A stretch of 64,000 bases of DNA, taken from assembly GCA_947489525.1 (NCBI GenBank), contig CANLDW010000002.1, positions 248,001-312,000 on the forward strand, given 5' to 3'. The notes under the pieces were generated by a model. That model had not been told where the DNA came from, made no database searches, and worked only from the letters and a program-made list of their open reading frames with translations. How positions within the stretch are numbered: the first letter of the stretch is position 1; each line of letters begins with the position of its first letter. The translations under genes were made by a program, and so were the position numbers. Below are positions 1-8,818 of the stretch, one piece after another. The stretch is from an uncultured Psychrobacter sp. Its GTDB lineage: Bacteria > Pseudomonadota > Gammaproteobacteria > Pseudomonadales > Moraxellaceae.

Positions 1-1084
1 CAATGCGAATACCAGAGGTCACAAAGGGAGATTTTGGATCATTGGGAACCGCGTTTTTATTAACGGTAATAAAGGCGTCGCCAAGCCATTTGTCCGCTTC
101 TTTACCTGTCATTTCTTGCTTAACCAAGCTAATTAGCATTAAATGGTTTTCCGTACCGCCTGAGATGATCTCGTAGCCGCGATCCATGATGACTTTTGCC
201 ATCGCTTTGGCGTTTTTGACTACTTGCTCTTGATAGGTTTTAAAGTCGTCTTCCAGCGCTTCTTTAAATGCCACGGCCTTGCCTGCAATAGCATGCATCA
301 AGGGGCCGCCTTGGTTGCCCGGGAACACAGCAGAGTTGAGCTTTTTGGCCAGCTTATCATCACGCGATAAGATAATGCCTGAGCGCGGGCCACGTAGCGT
401 TTTATGGGTCGTACTAGTCACCACATCAGCGAATGGCACTGGGCTTGGATACGCGCCAGTAGCGGCAAGTCCAGCAACGTGTGCCATATCGACCAAAAAG
501 TATGCTCCGACTTCATCGGCGATATCACGGAAACGCTGCCAATCGACCACTTGTGAGTACGCAGAAAACCCTGCGATGATCATTTTAGGCTTGTGCTCGC
601 GCGCCAAACGATCGACCTCATCATAATCAATCTCGCCCGCTTCGTTTAGCCCGTACTGGACGGCATTGTAGTTAATACCTGAGAAGTTAATGTGTGCGCC
701 ATGCGTTAAGTGACCACCAGCATCCAGACTCATACCAAGCACGGTATCATTAGCTTCAAGTAAGGCCAAAAACACCGCTGAGTTGGCCTGAGAACCTGAA
801 TGCGGCTGCACATTGACGTACTCGGCACCGAACAACTCTTTGGCGCGATCGATAGCCAATTGTTCAACCACATCGACGTGCTCACAGCCGCCATAATAGC
901 GCTTGCCCGGATAACCTTCAGCATATTTATTAGTCAGATCCGAGCCTTGCGCTTCCATAACTGCTTGCGAGCAGTAGTTTTCTGAGGCGATAAGCTCAAC
1001 GTGACTTTCTTGACGTTTGCTTTCCGCTGCCATGGCTGCGGCAAGTTCTGGATCGTATTCTTTGATAGAGATATCTTTAAACAT
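1..1084 (-). CDS. glyA: Serine hydroxymethyltransferase (3' end cut by window)
   Basis: This PLP enzyme interconverts serine and glycine while charging tetrahydrofolate with a one-carbon unit in the cytoplasm. The reverse strand reads [18 protein letters not shown] from an ATG at 1082-1084, with AGGAC about 7 nt upstream. Family hallmarks follow in order: [51 protein letters not shown] and the PLP-lysine segment [14 protein letters not shown], then FPGNQGGP. About 361 of the usual 417 or so residues are present and the C-terminus lies beyond base 1. No frameshift is seen. The identity is secure from these motifs. Confidence 0.97.
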   Translation of the reverse strand, partial: MFKDISIKEYDPELAAAMAAESKRQESHVELIASENYCSQAVMEAQGSDLTNKYAEGYPGKRYYGGCEHVDVVEQLAIDRAKELFGAEYVNVQPHSGSQANSAVFLALLEANDTVLGMSLDAGGHLTHGAHINFSGINYNAVQYGLNEAGEIDYDEVDRLAREHKPKMIIAGFSAYSQVVDWQRFRDIADEVGAYFLVDMAHVAGLAATGAYPSPVPFADVVTSTTHKTLRGPRSGIILSRDDKLAKKLNSAVFPGNQGGPLMHAIAGKAVAFKEALEDDFKTYQEQVVKNAKAMAKVIMDRGYEIISGGTENHLMLISLVKQEMTGKEADKWLGDAFITVNKNAVPNDPKSPFVTSGIRI

Positions 1085-1283
1085 AAGAGTGTCCTATATA
1101 GGAGAGAGGCTCTGAGGCATGATAAACAAATGGTCAAAGCAGCATGACAGCATAATAGTCGCTGCGCAGACGGTTTTAATATTAGATTAGTTTAACATGA
1201 AAGTTTGCACGGTGAGCGTAAAAACACTGATGTTGAGCTGAACTTTTTATCCAGTTTAAGAGTTAAATTGCAGTCCATTAGCA

Positions 1284-1311
1284 CAAAAAAACAGCCACTC
1301 AAAGCGGCTGT
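1284..1311 (-). terminator. Intrinsic terminator after the SH3-like gene
   Basis: Read on the minus strand, ACAGCC-g-CT / AG-t-GGCTGT forms a stem with a 3-nt loop followed by seven T. It lies about 30 bp past the stop of the gene at 1342-1806 and before glyA, so it should separate the two transcripts. Confidence 0.8.
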
Positions 1312-1341
1312 TGTATGTAGATACCTAGGCAAAGCTAGCAC

Positions 1342-1806
1342 TTAGTATTTGATACCGACGAGTGGCTTAGATACCCAGCCCTCCCCTTTATCGGTCTGAA
1401 CATGATAGTAGCCGTTGTGCTCTTTTCCCATATAGATAATAGTATCGTCCTGAGATAAATCACTGACTTGCATGGAGTTTTTGTCAGCTTGTGCATACAG
1501 TTTGGTGCTTTTTAGTTTACCTGCTAGTAGCATACCTTCACCGATAACGACACCACCCAATTGCGCACTAGTATCACTTGGACTATCTTGCGCGGTCAGA
1601 CCAACCTCTGCGCTTAAGTCAGTAACTGCCTGTTTGCTACCTCGTAAGGTATCCGCTGTCTGACCGATTGAGTTCACCGCTCTTTGCACATCTTGTATAC
1701 TATCCAAAAATCCAGCATTAGCACTACTAATACTCAGCATAAGAGTGATGGCGATAAAGGCTGGACAGGATTGAACTAATGCGGAGGTTTTATTTTTAAA
1801 AGTCAC
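1342..1806 (-). CDS. Secreted SH3-like domain protein
   Basis: This is a predicted exported protein of about 154 residues with no assigned function. The N-terminus has Lys residues, a hydrophobic stretch and a SSANA-G cleavage site, which together look like a Sec signal peptide. The middle is low in hydrophobicity. The C-terminal 65 residues (KLKSTKLYAQADKNSMQVSD to GEGWVSKPLVG) resemble a bacterial SH3 fold: LYA, then a short loop, GYYHVQT and GWV, the typical end of an SH3b repeat. I chose the GTG at 1804-1806 because GGA lies 7 nt upstream; a TTG at 1818 in frame is the alternative. It stands alone between glyA and ubiC with its own terminator. A cell-wall-associated role is a guess. Confidence 0.65.
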   Translation of the reverse strand: MTFKNKTSALVQSCPAFIAITLMLSISSANAGFLDSIQDVQRAVNSIGQTADTLRGSKQAVTDLSAEVGLTAQDSPSDTSAQLGGVVIGEGMLLAGKLKSTKLYAQADKNSMQVSDLSQDDTIIYMGKEHNGYYHVQTDKGEGWVSKPLVGIKY

Positions 1807-1970
1807 GGGGCATTCCAATATGTAAGGTAAGTAATGATGTTAACGAACGTTACTAAAGATGAGTAATGTTACAGATATGTATTTATATCATAATTACCAA
1901 TTACTAGACAAGTGTTATTTATCACTACGCTGCCATTGCTTTGCCAAACTCTGTATCGTCTCCTTATTAA

Positions 1971-2519
1971 CTATAAGCTTGCAGTAAATGTAGGCAAAAA
2001 AGTCTCACTGATGAGTAATTTGCGTTCGTACCAATCGTAGAGGGTTTGACGTTGCCAGCCCTCACAAGTCCAGCTGATAAAACGTCGACTGGGCAGAGCG
2101 CGAGTACGTTTAAACAGTACGTAGCCAATAGGCGTGCCTTTGAGCTGTTGCAAACGGCGCGCGCTTCCCTTTAGACTCGTTAGTGGAAAGATACTTTGCG
2201 CCTTGACCCAAGGCTGCTCATCGCTACCATACAAATAAACTTCACGCACCCATGCTAGCAGTGGACGACTGAGCGCCGCGCCTTTAACGCCTAACTGATG
2301 CTTTTGAGCCAGTGACAGTGACCTATAACCCTCAAAAACTCGCTCTACACGCAGGGGCTGCCCCGCCTTTGCTTCAAGCTGCGCGGTTAGCGAGCCCTCA
2401 ACCTGAAGCCAAGATAAAAGCTGTAGTGATGGCTCATGATTATGTAAGTCATTGGATTGAGGTAAAGTCATAAGCTCAGGCGTCACAGTGGTCGTATTAG
2501 ACATAGCAGGCGGCGTCAT
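1971..2519 (-). CDS. ubiC: Chorismate--pyruvate lyase
   Basis: UbiC removes pyruvate from chorismate to give 4-hydroxybenzoate, the first committed step of ubiquinone synthesis, in the cytoplasm. The 182-residue protein has the family core: WVREVYLYG (residues 90-98, containing the active-site Arg92), PWVKAQSIFP, GTPIGYVLF and the C-terminal ERKLLISETFLP, in which Glu172 matches the catalytic Glu of the E. coli enzyme. The N-terminus is about 15 residues longer than usual, and a second Met at residue 6 is a possible start. Its ATG lies 2 bp after the stop of the gene upstream, so the two are probably co-transcribed and translationally coupled. No UbiA gene lies next to it in this window. Confidence 0.92.
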   Translation of the reverse strand: MTPPAMSNTTTVTPELMTLPQSNDLHNHEPSLQLLSWLQVEGSLTAQLEAKAGQPLRVERVFEGYRSLSLAQKHQLGVKGAALSRPLLAWVREVYLYGSDEQPWVKAQSIFPLTSLKGSARRLQQLKGTPIGYVLFKRTRALPSRRFISWTCEGWQRQTLYDWYERKLLISETFLPTFTASL

Positions 2520-2521
2520 AA

Positions 2522-3880
2522 CTAACGCTCAGGGTCAAAGGACGGCATATTATCTTCATTAAATGGCAAAGCGTCATGCGCATGCTGGCGATACTGCGCC
2601 ATGCGTAACCGATCCTCAGTACAAAAGTTGCTGATTGCAGGTACAAAACGCGGATCATAAATACGATGTAGTGAGTGCGTCGTGGTCGGTATAAAGCCGC
2701 GTACCAACTTGTGCTCGCCTTGAGTGCCGGGATCGAAGTGCATCAATCCTTGTTCAATAGCAAACTCAATACCTTGGTAGTAGCACAGCTCAAAATGCAA
2801 ACTGTCATAATCAGCGAGCGCGCCCCAATAACGTCCATACAAGGTAGAATGCTCGCTTGCAGGATTGTCGTACAAAAACAAGCTACTCGCAATAATCTCA
2901 CCACGACTATCAACGCCTTGCGCTAACACGATGTGCTCGGGCATAGTGTCAGCAAGTTTGGTAAAGAACTCCAGCGTTAGATAAGGCTGTTGTCCACGTA
3001 CGGCATAGGTCATCACATAACAGTGATAAAACGCCTTCCAATCACTATCGCTAATCTCATCACCGCATTTGCGGTAGCAGGCGATGTCTTGCTCCGTAAC
3101 TTTGCGACGCTCAGCGCGAATGGTTTTGCGTTTTTTAGCTCGAAACGTGGATAAGAAGTCATCGAAGTCACTAAAAGGCTTGTTGCCATTCGTTAAATTT
3201 TTGTTTTGCCACAAAAACTGACAACCCTGACGCTCCATGACAGGCAGGAGCTCAGAGATATTGATCGCCAAATCGCTATTGTCTACTAGCGCTTGAGTGA
3301 GGTCTGTAGCTTCAGGCGTCAGTGTTGTGGTCAAAGTAGCCAGCGTGTCGGTTGCAAAGAGAACATGCCAGCTTGAAGCGCCTACTTGCGCGGCTAGATC
3401 ATCTACGCCAGCGAGTGCCGTTGTTATGACATCAGCACTTAACGTTTCGCCTTCGCTCAGCCACAAACGCTGTCCGGTGATTGGTGTATAAGGTACGCTG
3501 GTGACCAAACGCGGATAGTAGTCAATCCCGTAGCGCGAGTACGCCTCTGCCCATGCATAATCAAAGACAAACTCGCCTCTGTGGTGCGCTTTGATAAAGA
3601 CAGGCATGACTGCCACCGGCTCACTAATCTCTACCTCTGCTTGATCTGTACTCTCTGACTGTTGATCTATAGCGGCGCTTTTATCCATTGGATGATTTTT
3701 ATCCATCGTCACACGATGTATCACTATGTATATCGGTAGCCACCCTGCCGCCTCCCCAATAGCGCCTGTATCGCTTAGGGCTTGCCAAAACTCAAAGGAC
3801 ATAAAGGGCGTATCAGGGGTCTGCCAATGAGCCAGACTCTGCCAGCTGGTATCGTTCAGTAGTGCATACTGTAAGCTCAT
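2522..3880 (-). CDS. FemAB/GNAT-like acyltransferase (DUF482 family)
   Basis: The 452-residue protein belongs to the DUF482 group of GNAT-fold proteins related to FemAB peptidoglycan aminoacyltransferases. The marks are the long N-terminal region ending in FVFDYAWAEAYSRYGIDYYPR, the basic segment FRAKKRKTIRAERR (residues 247-259) and the signature FDPGTQGEHKLVRGF (382-396) followed by HSLHRIYDPRF. The loop at residues 58-88 is rich in Asp, Ser and Gln and looks like a lineage-specific insertion. Members are cytosolic; no signal or membrane segment is visible. The substrate is not known for this family. It is directly upstream of ubiC with a 2 bp gap, which suggests one operon but no obvious shared pathway. 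Confidence 0.8.
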   Translation of the reverse strand: MSLQYALLNDTSWQSLAHWQTPDTPFMSFEFWQALSDTGAIGEAAGWLPIYIVIHRVTMDKNHPMDKSAAIDQQSESTDQAEVEISEPVAVMPVFIKAHHRGEFVFDYAWAEAYSRYGIDYYPRLVTSVPYTPITGQRLWLSEGETLSADVITTALAGVDDLAAQVGASSWHVLFATDTLATLTTTLTPEATDLTQALVDNSDLAINISELLPVMERQGCQFLWQNKNLTNGNKPFSDFDDFLSTFRAKKRKTIRAERRKVTEQDIACYRKCGDEISDSDWKAFYHCYVMTYAVRGQQPYLTLEFFTKLADTMPEHIVLAQGVDSRGEIIASSLFLYDNPASEHSTLYGRYWGALADYDSLHFELCYYQGIEFAIEQGLMHFDPGTQGEHKLVRGFIPTTTHSLHRIYDPRFVPAISNFCTEDRLRMAQYRQHAHDALPFNEDNMPSFDPER

Positions 3881-4426
3881 AATGCTCGCTATGTTGTGGT
3901 GTTTTTAGTGAATAGTAAGGTAGCAAATTTCGCTACTAATACGCATACCATTTGCAAATGATATACGCCAAACTTAGAGTTGTGCCTTTATAGAAAAGCT
4001 TTGCGTTGATATCATTACCTTAGCAAAATCTAGGCTTGGACATCTATATCGCATCCAGACTACTCTCACAACCCGTAAACAGACTACTACAACGCAGATT
4101 AGTTTCCTATGATATATTTGAGGCAATAATACAGTTTTTATTAAACCTATAGCTTTTATTAAACCTATAGCGCTCATTAAAATACAGAGTCTATTAGAGC
4201 TGTGATACGACGTCCTATCCTGCTCATATAATTAAATAGCATACGCTATAATACTAATTCTTATACTACAATAGCCATTAAGCGCTTAGCACTTTATAAT
4301 AGACAGCTTGAGTAAATAGGATCTAAACCTAAGCTTTATCATAATTATACTGCCCTATTGACACCTATAAGATCGATAGCATGCCACGTTAAAAGTAATA
4401 ACAACCAAAAGGAAGAGACTACGACA
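3881..4426. other. Divergent intergenic region upstream of icd
   Basis: This 546 bp AT-rich spacer separates the DUF482 gene (minus) from icd (plus). It holds a perfect tandem duplication (see 4136-4171) and a TATAAT hexamer at 4247-4252 that could be a -10 box, though no good -35 is seen at 17 bp. The only open frame is a 67-residue minus-strand one covering the repeat, which looks spurious. Confidence 0.5.
4136..4171. repeat. 18 bp perfect tandem duplication
   Basis: TTTTATTAAACCTATAGC occurs twice head to tail (4136-4153 and 4154-4171), followed by a decayed partial third unit around 4172-4183. It lies in non-coding DNA upstream of icd. Confidence 0.9.
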
Positions 4427-6646
4427 ATGTCAAAGATTATTTACACTAAAACAGACGAAGCCCCAGCGCTAGCTACCCTATCCTTTCTGCCCATTGTAAA
4501 GGCCTTTGCCCACACCGCAGGCGTTGATGTTGAATCAACGGATATCTCTGTTGCTGCGCGTATATTAGCTGAATTCCCAGATTACCTCGACGAGGCGCAG
4601 CGCGTACCTAATAATCTTGCTGAGCTTGGGCGTCTAACGCAAGATCCAAACGCCAATATCATTAAACTGCCTAATATCAGTGCTTCGGTGCAACAGCTTA
4701 AAGCAGCCATCAAAGAGCTTCAAGGTAAAGGATACGCTATACCTGATTTTCCAGACGATCCGCAAACGGATGAAGAAAAAGAGATTCGCAAGCGCTATGG
4801 TAAGGCGCTTGGTAGTGCGGTCAACCCCGTTCTACGTGAAGGCAACTCAGATCGCCGCGCACCAAAGGCAGTCAAAAACTACGCCCGCAAACATCCCCAT
4901 TCTATGGGCGAGTGGAAACAGTGGTCAAGCACTCATGTCTCGCACATGCACACTGGTGATTTTTACCACGGCGAGCAGTCGATGACCTTAGACAAAGATC
5001 GTACAGTGCGCATGGAGCTCCTACTCGAAGATGGCACGACTAAAATATTAAAACCTGAGCTCAAACTACTCGACAAAGAAGTCATCGACCTTATGTTTAT
5101 GAGTAAGGATGCCCTGCTTGAGTTCTACGAGCGCGAGATGGAAGATTGCCGTGAAGCTGGTATCTTATTCTCACTGCATGTCAAGGCGACTATGATGAAA
5201 GTCTCACACCCTATTGTCTTTGGACATGCGGTGAGAACGTACTACAAAGAAGCGTTTGAAAAGCATGGCGAGCTTTTTGATGAGCTTGGCGTTAACGTCA
5301 ATAACGGTATGGCAAACTTGTATGAAAAGATCGCTCAGTTGCCCGCGAGTACCCGTGAGGAGATTGAACAGGATCTACATGCCTGCCAAGAGCATCGTCC
5401 GCGCCTGGCTATGGTCGATTCTGCCAAAGGCATTACTAACTTCTACTCGCCAAGCGATGTGATCGTTGATGCCTCTATGCCTGCGATGATTCGTAACGGC
5501 GGTAAGATGTGGGGCGCTGATGGTAAACTTTATGATTGTAAAGCCGTTATGCCTGAATCGACCTTTGCACGTATCTATCAAGAGATGATTAACTTCTGTA
5601 AATGGCATGGTAACTTTGACCCTACAACGATGGGAACAGTACCAAACGTCGGTCTGATGGCTAAAAAAGCTGAAGAATATGGCTCACATGACAAGACCTT
5701 TGAATCAAGCGATATGGGCATCGCGCGGATCGTTGATGTCGATAGCGGTGAGATTTTGCTTGAGCAGCGCGTTGAAAAAGGGGATATCTGGCGTATGTGC
5801 CAGACCAAAGACTTACCAATTCAGGACTGGATTGGTCTTGCTGTGCGCCGCGCCCGCGAATCAAATACGCCCGTCGTCTTTTGGTTAGACCCATACAGAC
5901 CCCATGAGAATGAGCTGATTAAAAAGGTTGAGAAATATCTTAAAGACCACGATACCGATGGTTTGCACATTGAGATCATGTCCCAAGTTCGCGCCATGCG
6001 CTATACCTTGGAGCGTGTTGCTCGCGGTCTTGATACCATCTCAGCGACAGGTAATATCCTGCGTGATTACCTCACTGACTTATTCCCAATCCTAGAGCTA
6101 GGTACGAGTGCCAAGATGCTATCGGTTGTACCGCTCATGAAAGGCGGTGGTTTGTTTGAGACGGGTGCCGGCGGTTCAGCGCCAAAGCACGTCCAGCAGC
6201 TACTTGAAGAAAACCACTTGCGCTGGGATTCTTTGGGTGAGTTTTTAGCCTTAACAGAATCGCTTGAACACTTAGCCAAAAACGATGACAACGCCAAAGC
6301 CAAAGTTCTGGCCGATGCGTTAGATAAAGCAACTGAAAAACTGTTATCAAACGATAAATCACCTTCGCGTAAGACAGGTGAGATTGATAATCGTGGTAGT
6401 CATTTTTATCTAGCAAAATACTGGGCAGAAGAACTGGCTGAGCAGGATCAAGATAGCGATCTAAAGGATAAGTTCTCAGCGCTCGCTAAAACGCTTGAGA
6501 GTAATGAGGACGCTATTGTCAAAGAGCTTAACGAAGTCCAAGGCAAGCACGTAGATCTGCAAGGCTATTATTTGGCTGATGAGAAGTTAGCCAAAGAGGT
6601 CATGCGCCCTAGCAAAACCTTTAACGAGGCTCTCGCGTCACTCTAG
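4427..6646 (+). CDS. icd: NADP-dependent isocitrate dehydrogenase, monomeric type
   Basis: This enzyme oxidises isocitrate to 2-oxoglutarate and CO2 with NADP in the TCA cycle. At 739 residues it is the large single-subunit form, not the 45 kDa homodimer. Visible motifs are [14 protein letters not shown], the substrate-site segment [14 protein letters not shown] (about residues 167-180), [47 protein letters not shown] and the NADP-binding [21 protein letters not shown] start at the ATG at 4427 because GGAAGAGA sits about 9 nt upstream and the family begins at this point (MSKIIYT); an in-frame earlier codon at 4358 would add 23 unlikely residues. It is a single-gene unit with a terminator at 6856. 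Confidence 0.97.
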   Translation: MSKIIYTKTDEAPALATLSFLPIVKAFAHTAGVDVESTDISVAARILAEFPDYLDEAQRVPNNLAELGRLTQDPNANIIKLPNISASVQQLKAAIKELQGKGYAIPDFPDDPQTDEEKEIRKRYGKALGSAVNPVLREGNSDRRAPKAVKNYARKHPHSMGEWKQWSSTHVSHMHTGDFYHGEQSMTLDKDRTVRMELLLEDGTTKILKPELKLLDKEVIDLMFMSKDALLEFYEREMEDCREAGILFSLHVKATMMKVSHPIVFGHAVRTYYKEAFEKHGELFDELGVNVNNGMANLYEKIAQLPASTREEIEQDLHACQEHRPRLAMVDSAKGITNFYSPSDVIVDASMPAMIRNGGKMWGADGKLYDCKAVMPESTFARIYQEMINFCKWHGNFDPTTMGTVPNVGLMAKKAEEYGSHDKTFESSDMGIARIVDVDSGEILLEQRVEKGDIWRMCQTKDLPIQDWIGLAVRRARESNTPVVFWLDPYRPHENELIKKVEKYLKDHDTDGLHIEIMSQVRAMRYTLERVARGLDTISATGNILRDYLTDLFPILELGTSAKMLSVVPLMKGGGLFETGAGGSAPKHVQQLLEENHLRWDSLGEFLALTESLEHLAKNDDNAKAKVLADALDKATEKLLSNDKSPSRKTGEIDNRGSHFYLAKYWAEELAEQDQDSDLKDKFSALAKTLESNEDAIVKELNEVQGKHVDLQGYYLADEKLAKEVMRPSKTFNEALASL

Positions 6647-6691
6647 ACCTAAGCATCTACTTTAATTGGTAACTACTTTAAATCTAATTAG

Positions 6692-6837
6692 TATAGTGAT
6701 TTCAATATAAAAACGATACAGCGGAACTGGGATGAATTTTACGCAGCCTCTGTCGGCGTAGGCACAGCACGCCAGTAAAATTTATACCAGTTCCGCGTTT
6801 AAATATAATGGATCTGTTTTATTTAGAATCGACTATA
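6692..6837. mobile_element. 146 bp hairpin element (fold-back, MITE-like)
   Basis: The left end is TATAGTGATTTC and the right end, read in reverse, is TATAGTCGATTC. Inside these, GCGGAACTGG at 6721-6730 faces CCAGTTCCGC at 6786-6795, and AATTTTAC faces GTAAAATT, so almost the whole element can fold into one hairpin with a loop rich in G and C. It has no coding capacity. It sits between the icd stop and the icd terminator. The TATAGTnGAT ends resemble those of the element at 6892. Confidence 0.75.
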
Positions 6838-6855
6838 TTTACTCTAAAGGGTATC

Positions 6856-6890
6856 AAACACCTTGAGATAACTGTCTTGAGGTGTTTTTT
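6856..6890 (+). terminator. Intrinsic terminator of icd
   Basis: ACACCTTGAGA and TCTTGAGGTGT (6858-6885) pair around a TAACTG loop, with two G-T wobbles, followed by TTTTTT. It lies 210 bp past the icd stop because the hairpin element at 6692-6837 sits between them. Confidence 0.85.
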
Positions 6891-6891
6891 G

Positions 6892-7082
6892 TATAGTTGA
6901 TCCCATTTAAAAAGGATATCCTGCTACTAGTGTAAATGCTACTGGTATAAATTTCCTCGCTTGCTGTGCGACGCTTGCTGTGCAACTTAGTCACTTCAGA
7001 GGCTTCGCAACTGTTATTTAAAACCAGCATTCCAGTAGTACATTAAAGTGTTCTTACCCTTTTTTATTCTGGATTCGCTATA
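6892..7082. mobile_element. Fold-back repeat, family 1 copy A (191 bp)
   Basis: The left end is TATAGTTGATCC followed by TTTAAAAAGGATA; the reversed right end is TATAGCGAATCC followed by TAAAAAAGGG. Inner arms TGCTACTGG and CCAGTAGTA also pair. This copy is about 30 bp longer than the other two because CTGCTACTAG.. and TTGCTGTGCGAC.. are duplicated inside it. It lies directly behind the icd terminator and ends 30 bp before rluE, so it forms part of the rluE 5' region. Confidence 0.85.
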
Positions 7083-7112
7083 TTATAGTCGCTTAGTTGG
7101 AGTCATTCTTTT

Positions 7113-7733
7113 ATGTCAAATGCAAGTGTGGTGTTATTTAACAAGCCTTACGGCGTACTCAGTCAGTTTCGTGACGATCACAACAACGATCATGCGACCC
7201 TATCCGCTTATTTTAGTGATAAGTCACTACGCGTCGCAGGCAGGCTTGATGCTACCTCCGAGGGGCTACTTATCTTAACCAGTAGTGGCCGCGTAAACAA
7301 AGCGATTACCCAGCCGCCTACGGTCAAAAACTTCGCTCATACACCCAAACAAGGTAAAACCTATTTGGTCCAAGTCGAAGGAGTGGTCAGGCAACAGCAG
7401 CTTGATGATCTAGCAGCAGGCGTTGTGCTCAAAGACGGTAAAACCCTACCAGCAATCGCGGCTATCATTGATGAAGCAGATCTACCCCTTGACTTATGGC
7501 CTCGTAAGCCGCCCATACGCGAGCGCAAAAGTGTGCCAACTTCTTGGTTGATGCTCACGATTTATGAGGGCAAGAACCGTCAAGTACGGCGTATGACCGC
7601 TTGTGTGGGTTTGCCGTGTTTGCGCCTAATACGTTGGTCTGTCGCTGGGTTTGAGCTGGGCTCATTAGGTGTTGGCGAGTTTGTCCGTATCCACCTTAAC
7701 AAACAACGCTGTGAGCAACTAGGCATTGCTTAG
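7113..7733 (+). CDS. rluE: 23S rRNA pseudouridine synthase, RluE type
   Basis: This enzyme converts a uridine to pseudouridine in 23S rRNA (U2457 in E. coli numbering). The 206-residue protein has no S4 domain and starts directly with VVLFNKPYGVLSQF. The catalytic motif is GRLDATSEGLLIL with Asp46, and the RsuA/RluB/E/F family C-terminal signature TIYEGKNRQVRRMTACVGLPCLRLIRW is nearly intact. The absence of S4 and the length fit RluE rather than RluB or RsuA. The ATG follows GGAG at about 10 nt. The fold-back element at 6892-7082 ends just upstream, so its right arm may contribute to the promoter or leader. Confidence 0.9.
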   Translation: MSNASVVLFNKPYGVLSQFRDDHNNDHATLSAYFSDKSLRVAGRLDATSEGLLILTSSGRVNKAITQPPTVKNFAHTPKQGKTYLVQVEGVVRQQQLDDLAAGVVLKDGKTLPAIAAIIDEADLPLDLWPRKPPIRERKSVPTSWLMLTIYEGKNRQVRRMTACVGLPCLRLIRWSVAGFELGSLGVGEFVRIHLNKQRCEQLGIA

Positions 7734-7910
7734 CTCATTGCACACGTATCCATTTTACTCTCAGAAATAGCGAGATTATTACGACAATAAAGCGCTTGCG
7801 TCTCGAACTAGCAATATTTATCTGCTACTATTTATTCTGTTTTTAATACTCAGCTTATAACCGTCAGCTTGTCATCTAGCGCCCTACACTATTGTCATTA
7901 AGGATATGCC

Positions 7911-8756
7911 ATGGTTGTCTCTCATCGTTTTGCCCTGCTTGTCGTATGTCTATCTACGGCATTTATGCTTAGCGGTTGTCAGCCAGCAGATGATACTCAG
8001 GTTATACTGGTCGAAGATAGTACACTTAGTAAAGATAGTACACCTAGTGTCGAAGTTGCAGAACCTGTCATCGTAAATGATACATACGCTCAGCATACAA
8101 ATATGAATACTGAGATCATGGCAACCGCGCAAGCTCCTGTGTCCGACGTACTCGAAGCTTATACAAAATCGATGACACAGATGCACGATGAGATGATGAT
8201 CGGAATGGGCTACAACGACCCTGATACTGCTTTTGCTAAAGGCATGCTTGGTCATCATCGCGGCGCTATAGATATGGCAAAGATTGAGCTCAAGTACGGC
8301 ACTGATCCTGCGATGAAAAAACTTGCCGAGCAGATTACAGCGGCGCAGCAAACCCAAATTGCCATGCTTAATAAGTGGCTAGCAAGCCATCCTGATGTTC
8401 CAAATCCTAAGCCTGCCACCTTACCGATGCAAAAAGAATACGCCCAAGCGATGAATAAGATGCACGGCGATATGGTACTTGGCGTTGCTGATCCTTTTCC
8501 AGACATGGCTTATGCACGCGGTATGCTACCGCATCACAAAGGTGCTATCGATATGGCAAAAGTCCAGCTGAAATACGGCGAAGATGAAGAGATGCTGAGG
8601 CTCGCCCGCGAGATTGTCAATGAGCAAGGACGTGAAGCTCAATTGATACAGGACTGGATAGCGCGTTACAATGCTCGTAGGCTCGATACTGATACTGATA
8701 CTGATACTGATACTGATACTGATACTGAAGTTGATTTAGAAGTAGCAGAGCAATAG
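7911..8756 (+). CDS. Lipoprotein with two DUF305 domains
   Basis: The N-terminus has a hydrophobic signal ending in the lipobox MLSGC (Cys23), so the protein should be lipidated and face the periplasm. Two DUF305 units follow, around residues 90-162 and 178-250. Each contains the GML.HH.GAIDMA motif, read here as GMLGHHRGAIDMA and GMLPHHKGAIDMA, and the His/Met-rich helices of the family. DUF305 is a ferritin-like fold often found near metal-stress genes, but no reaction is assigned. The C-terminus is a (Asp-Thr)7 tail encoded by the hexamer repeat at 8685-8726, then EVDLEVAEQ. AAGGA stands just before the ATG. It is monocistronic here. Confidence 0.85.
   Translation: MVVSHRFALLVVCLSTAFMLSGCQPADDTQVILVEDSTLSKDSTPSVEVAEPVIVNDTYAQHTNMNTEIMATAQAPVSDVLEAYTKSMTQMHDEMMIGMGYNDPDTAFAKGMLGHHRGAIDMAKIELKYGTDPAMKKLAEQITAAQQTQIAMLNKWLASHPDVPNPKPATLPMQKEYAQAMNKMHGDMVLGVADPFPDMAYARGMLPHHKGAIDMAKVQLKYGEDEEMLRLAREIVNEQGREAQLIQDWIARYNARRLDTDTDTDTDTDTDTEVDLEVAEQ
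8685..8726 (+). repeat. GATACT hexamer microsatellite, 7 copies
   Basis: Seven perfect copies of GATACT encode Asp-Thr repeats at the end of the DUF305 lipoprotein. The same hexamer occurs at the end of engB (42361-42396). Confidence 0.95.
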
Positions 8757-8780
8757 CAATAGCAATAGCAATAGCAATAG
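8751..8780 (+). repeat. CAATAG hexamer repeat, 5 copies, spanning the stop codon
   Basis: Five perfect copies of CAATAG. The first encodes the last Gln and the TAG stop of the DUF305 lipoprotein; the other four supply in-frame back-up stops. Confidence 0.95.
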
Positions 8781-8818
8781 AGACAATATTACGACGTTGT
8801 ACTTATGACGTTAATAGA

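Noticed and set aside
279-626. Plus-strand open frame over the glyA region
   Set aside because: The minus strand carries the complete serine hydroxymethyltransferase motifs; this frame is its antisense shadow.
3974-4177. 67-residue minus-strand open frame upstream of icd
   Set aside because: It covers the 18 bp tandem repeat, has no ribosome binding site or recognisable composition, and lies in spacer DNA that must hold promoters.
4247-4252. TATAAT box upstream of icd as a promoter
   Set aside because: No acceptable -35 at 16-18 bp, and AT-rich DNA produces such hexamers by chance.
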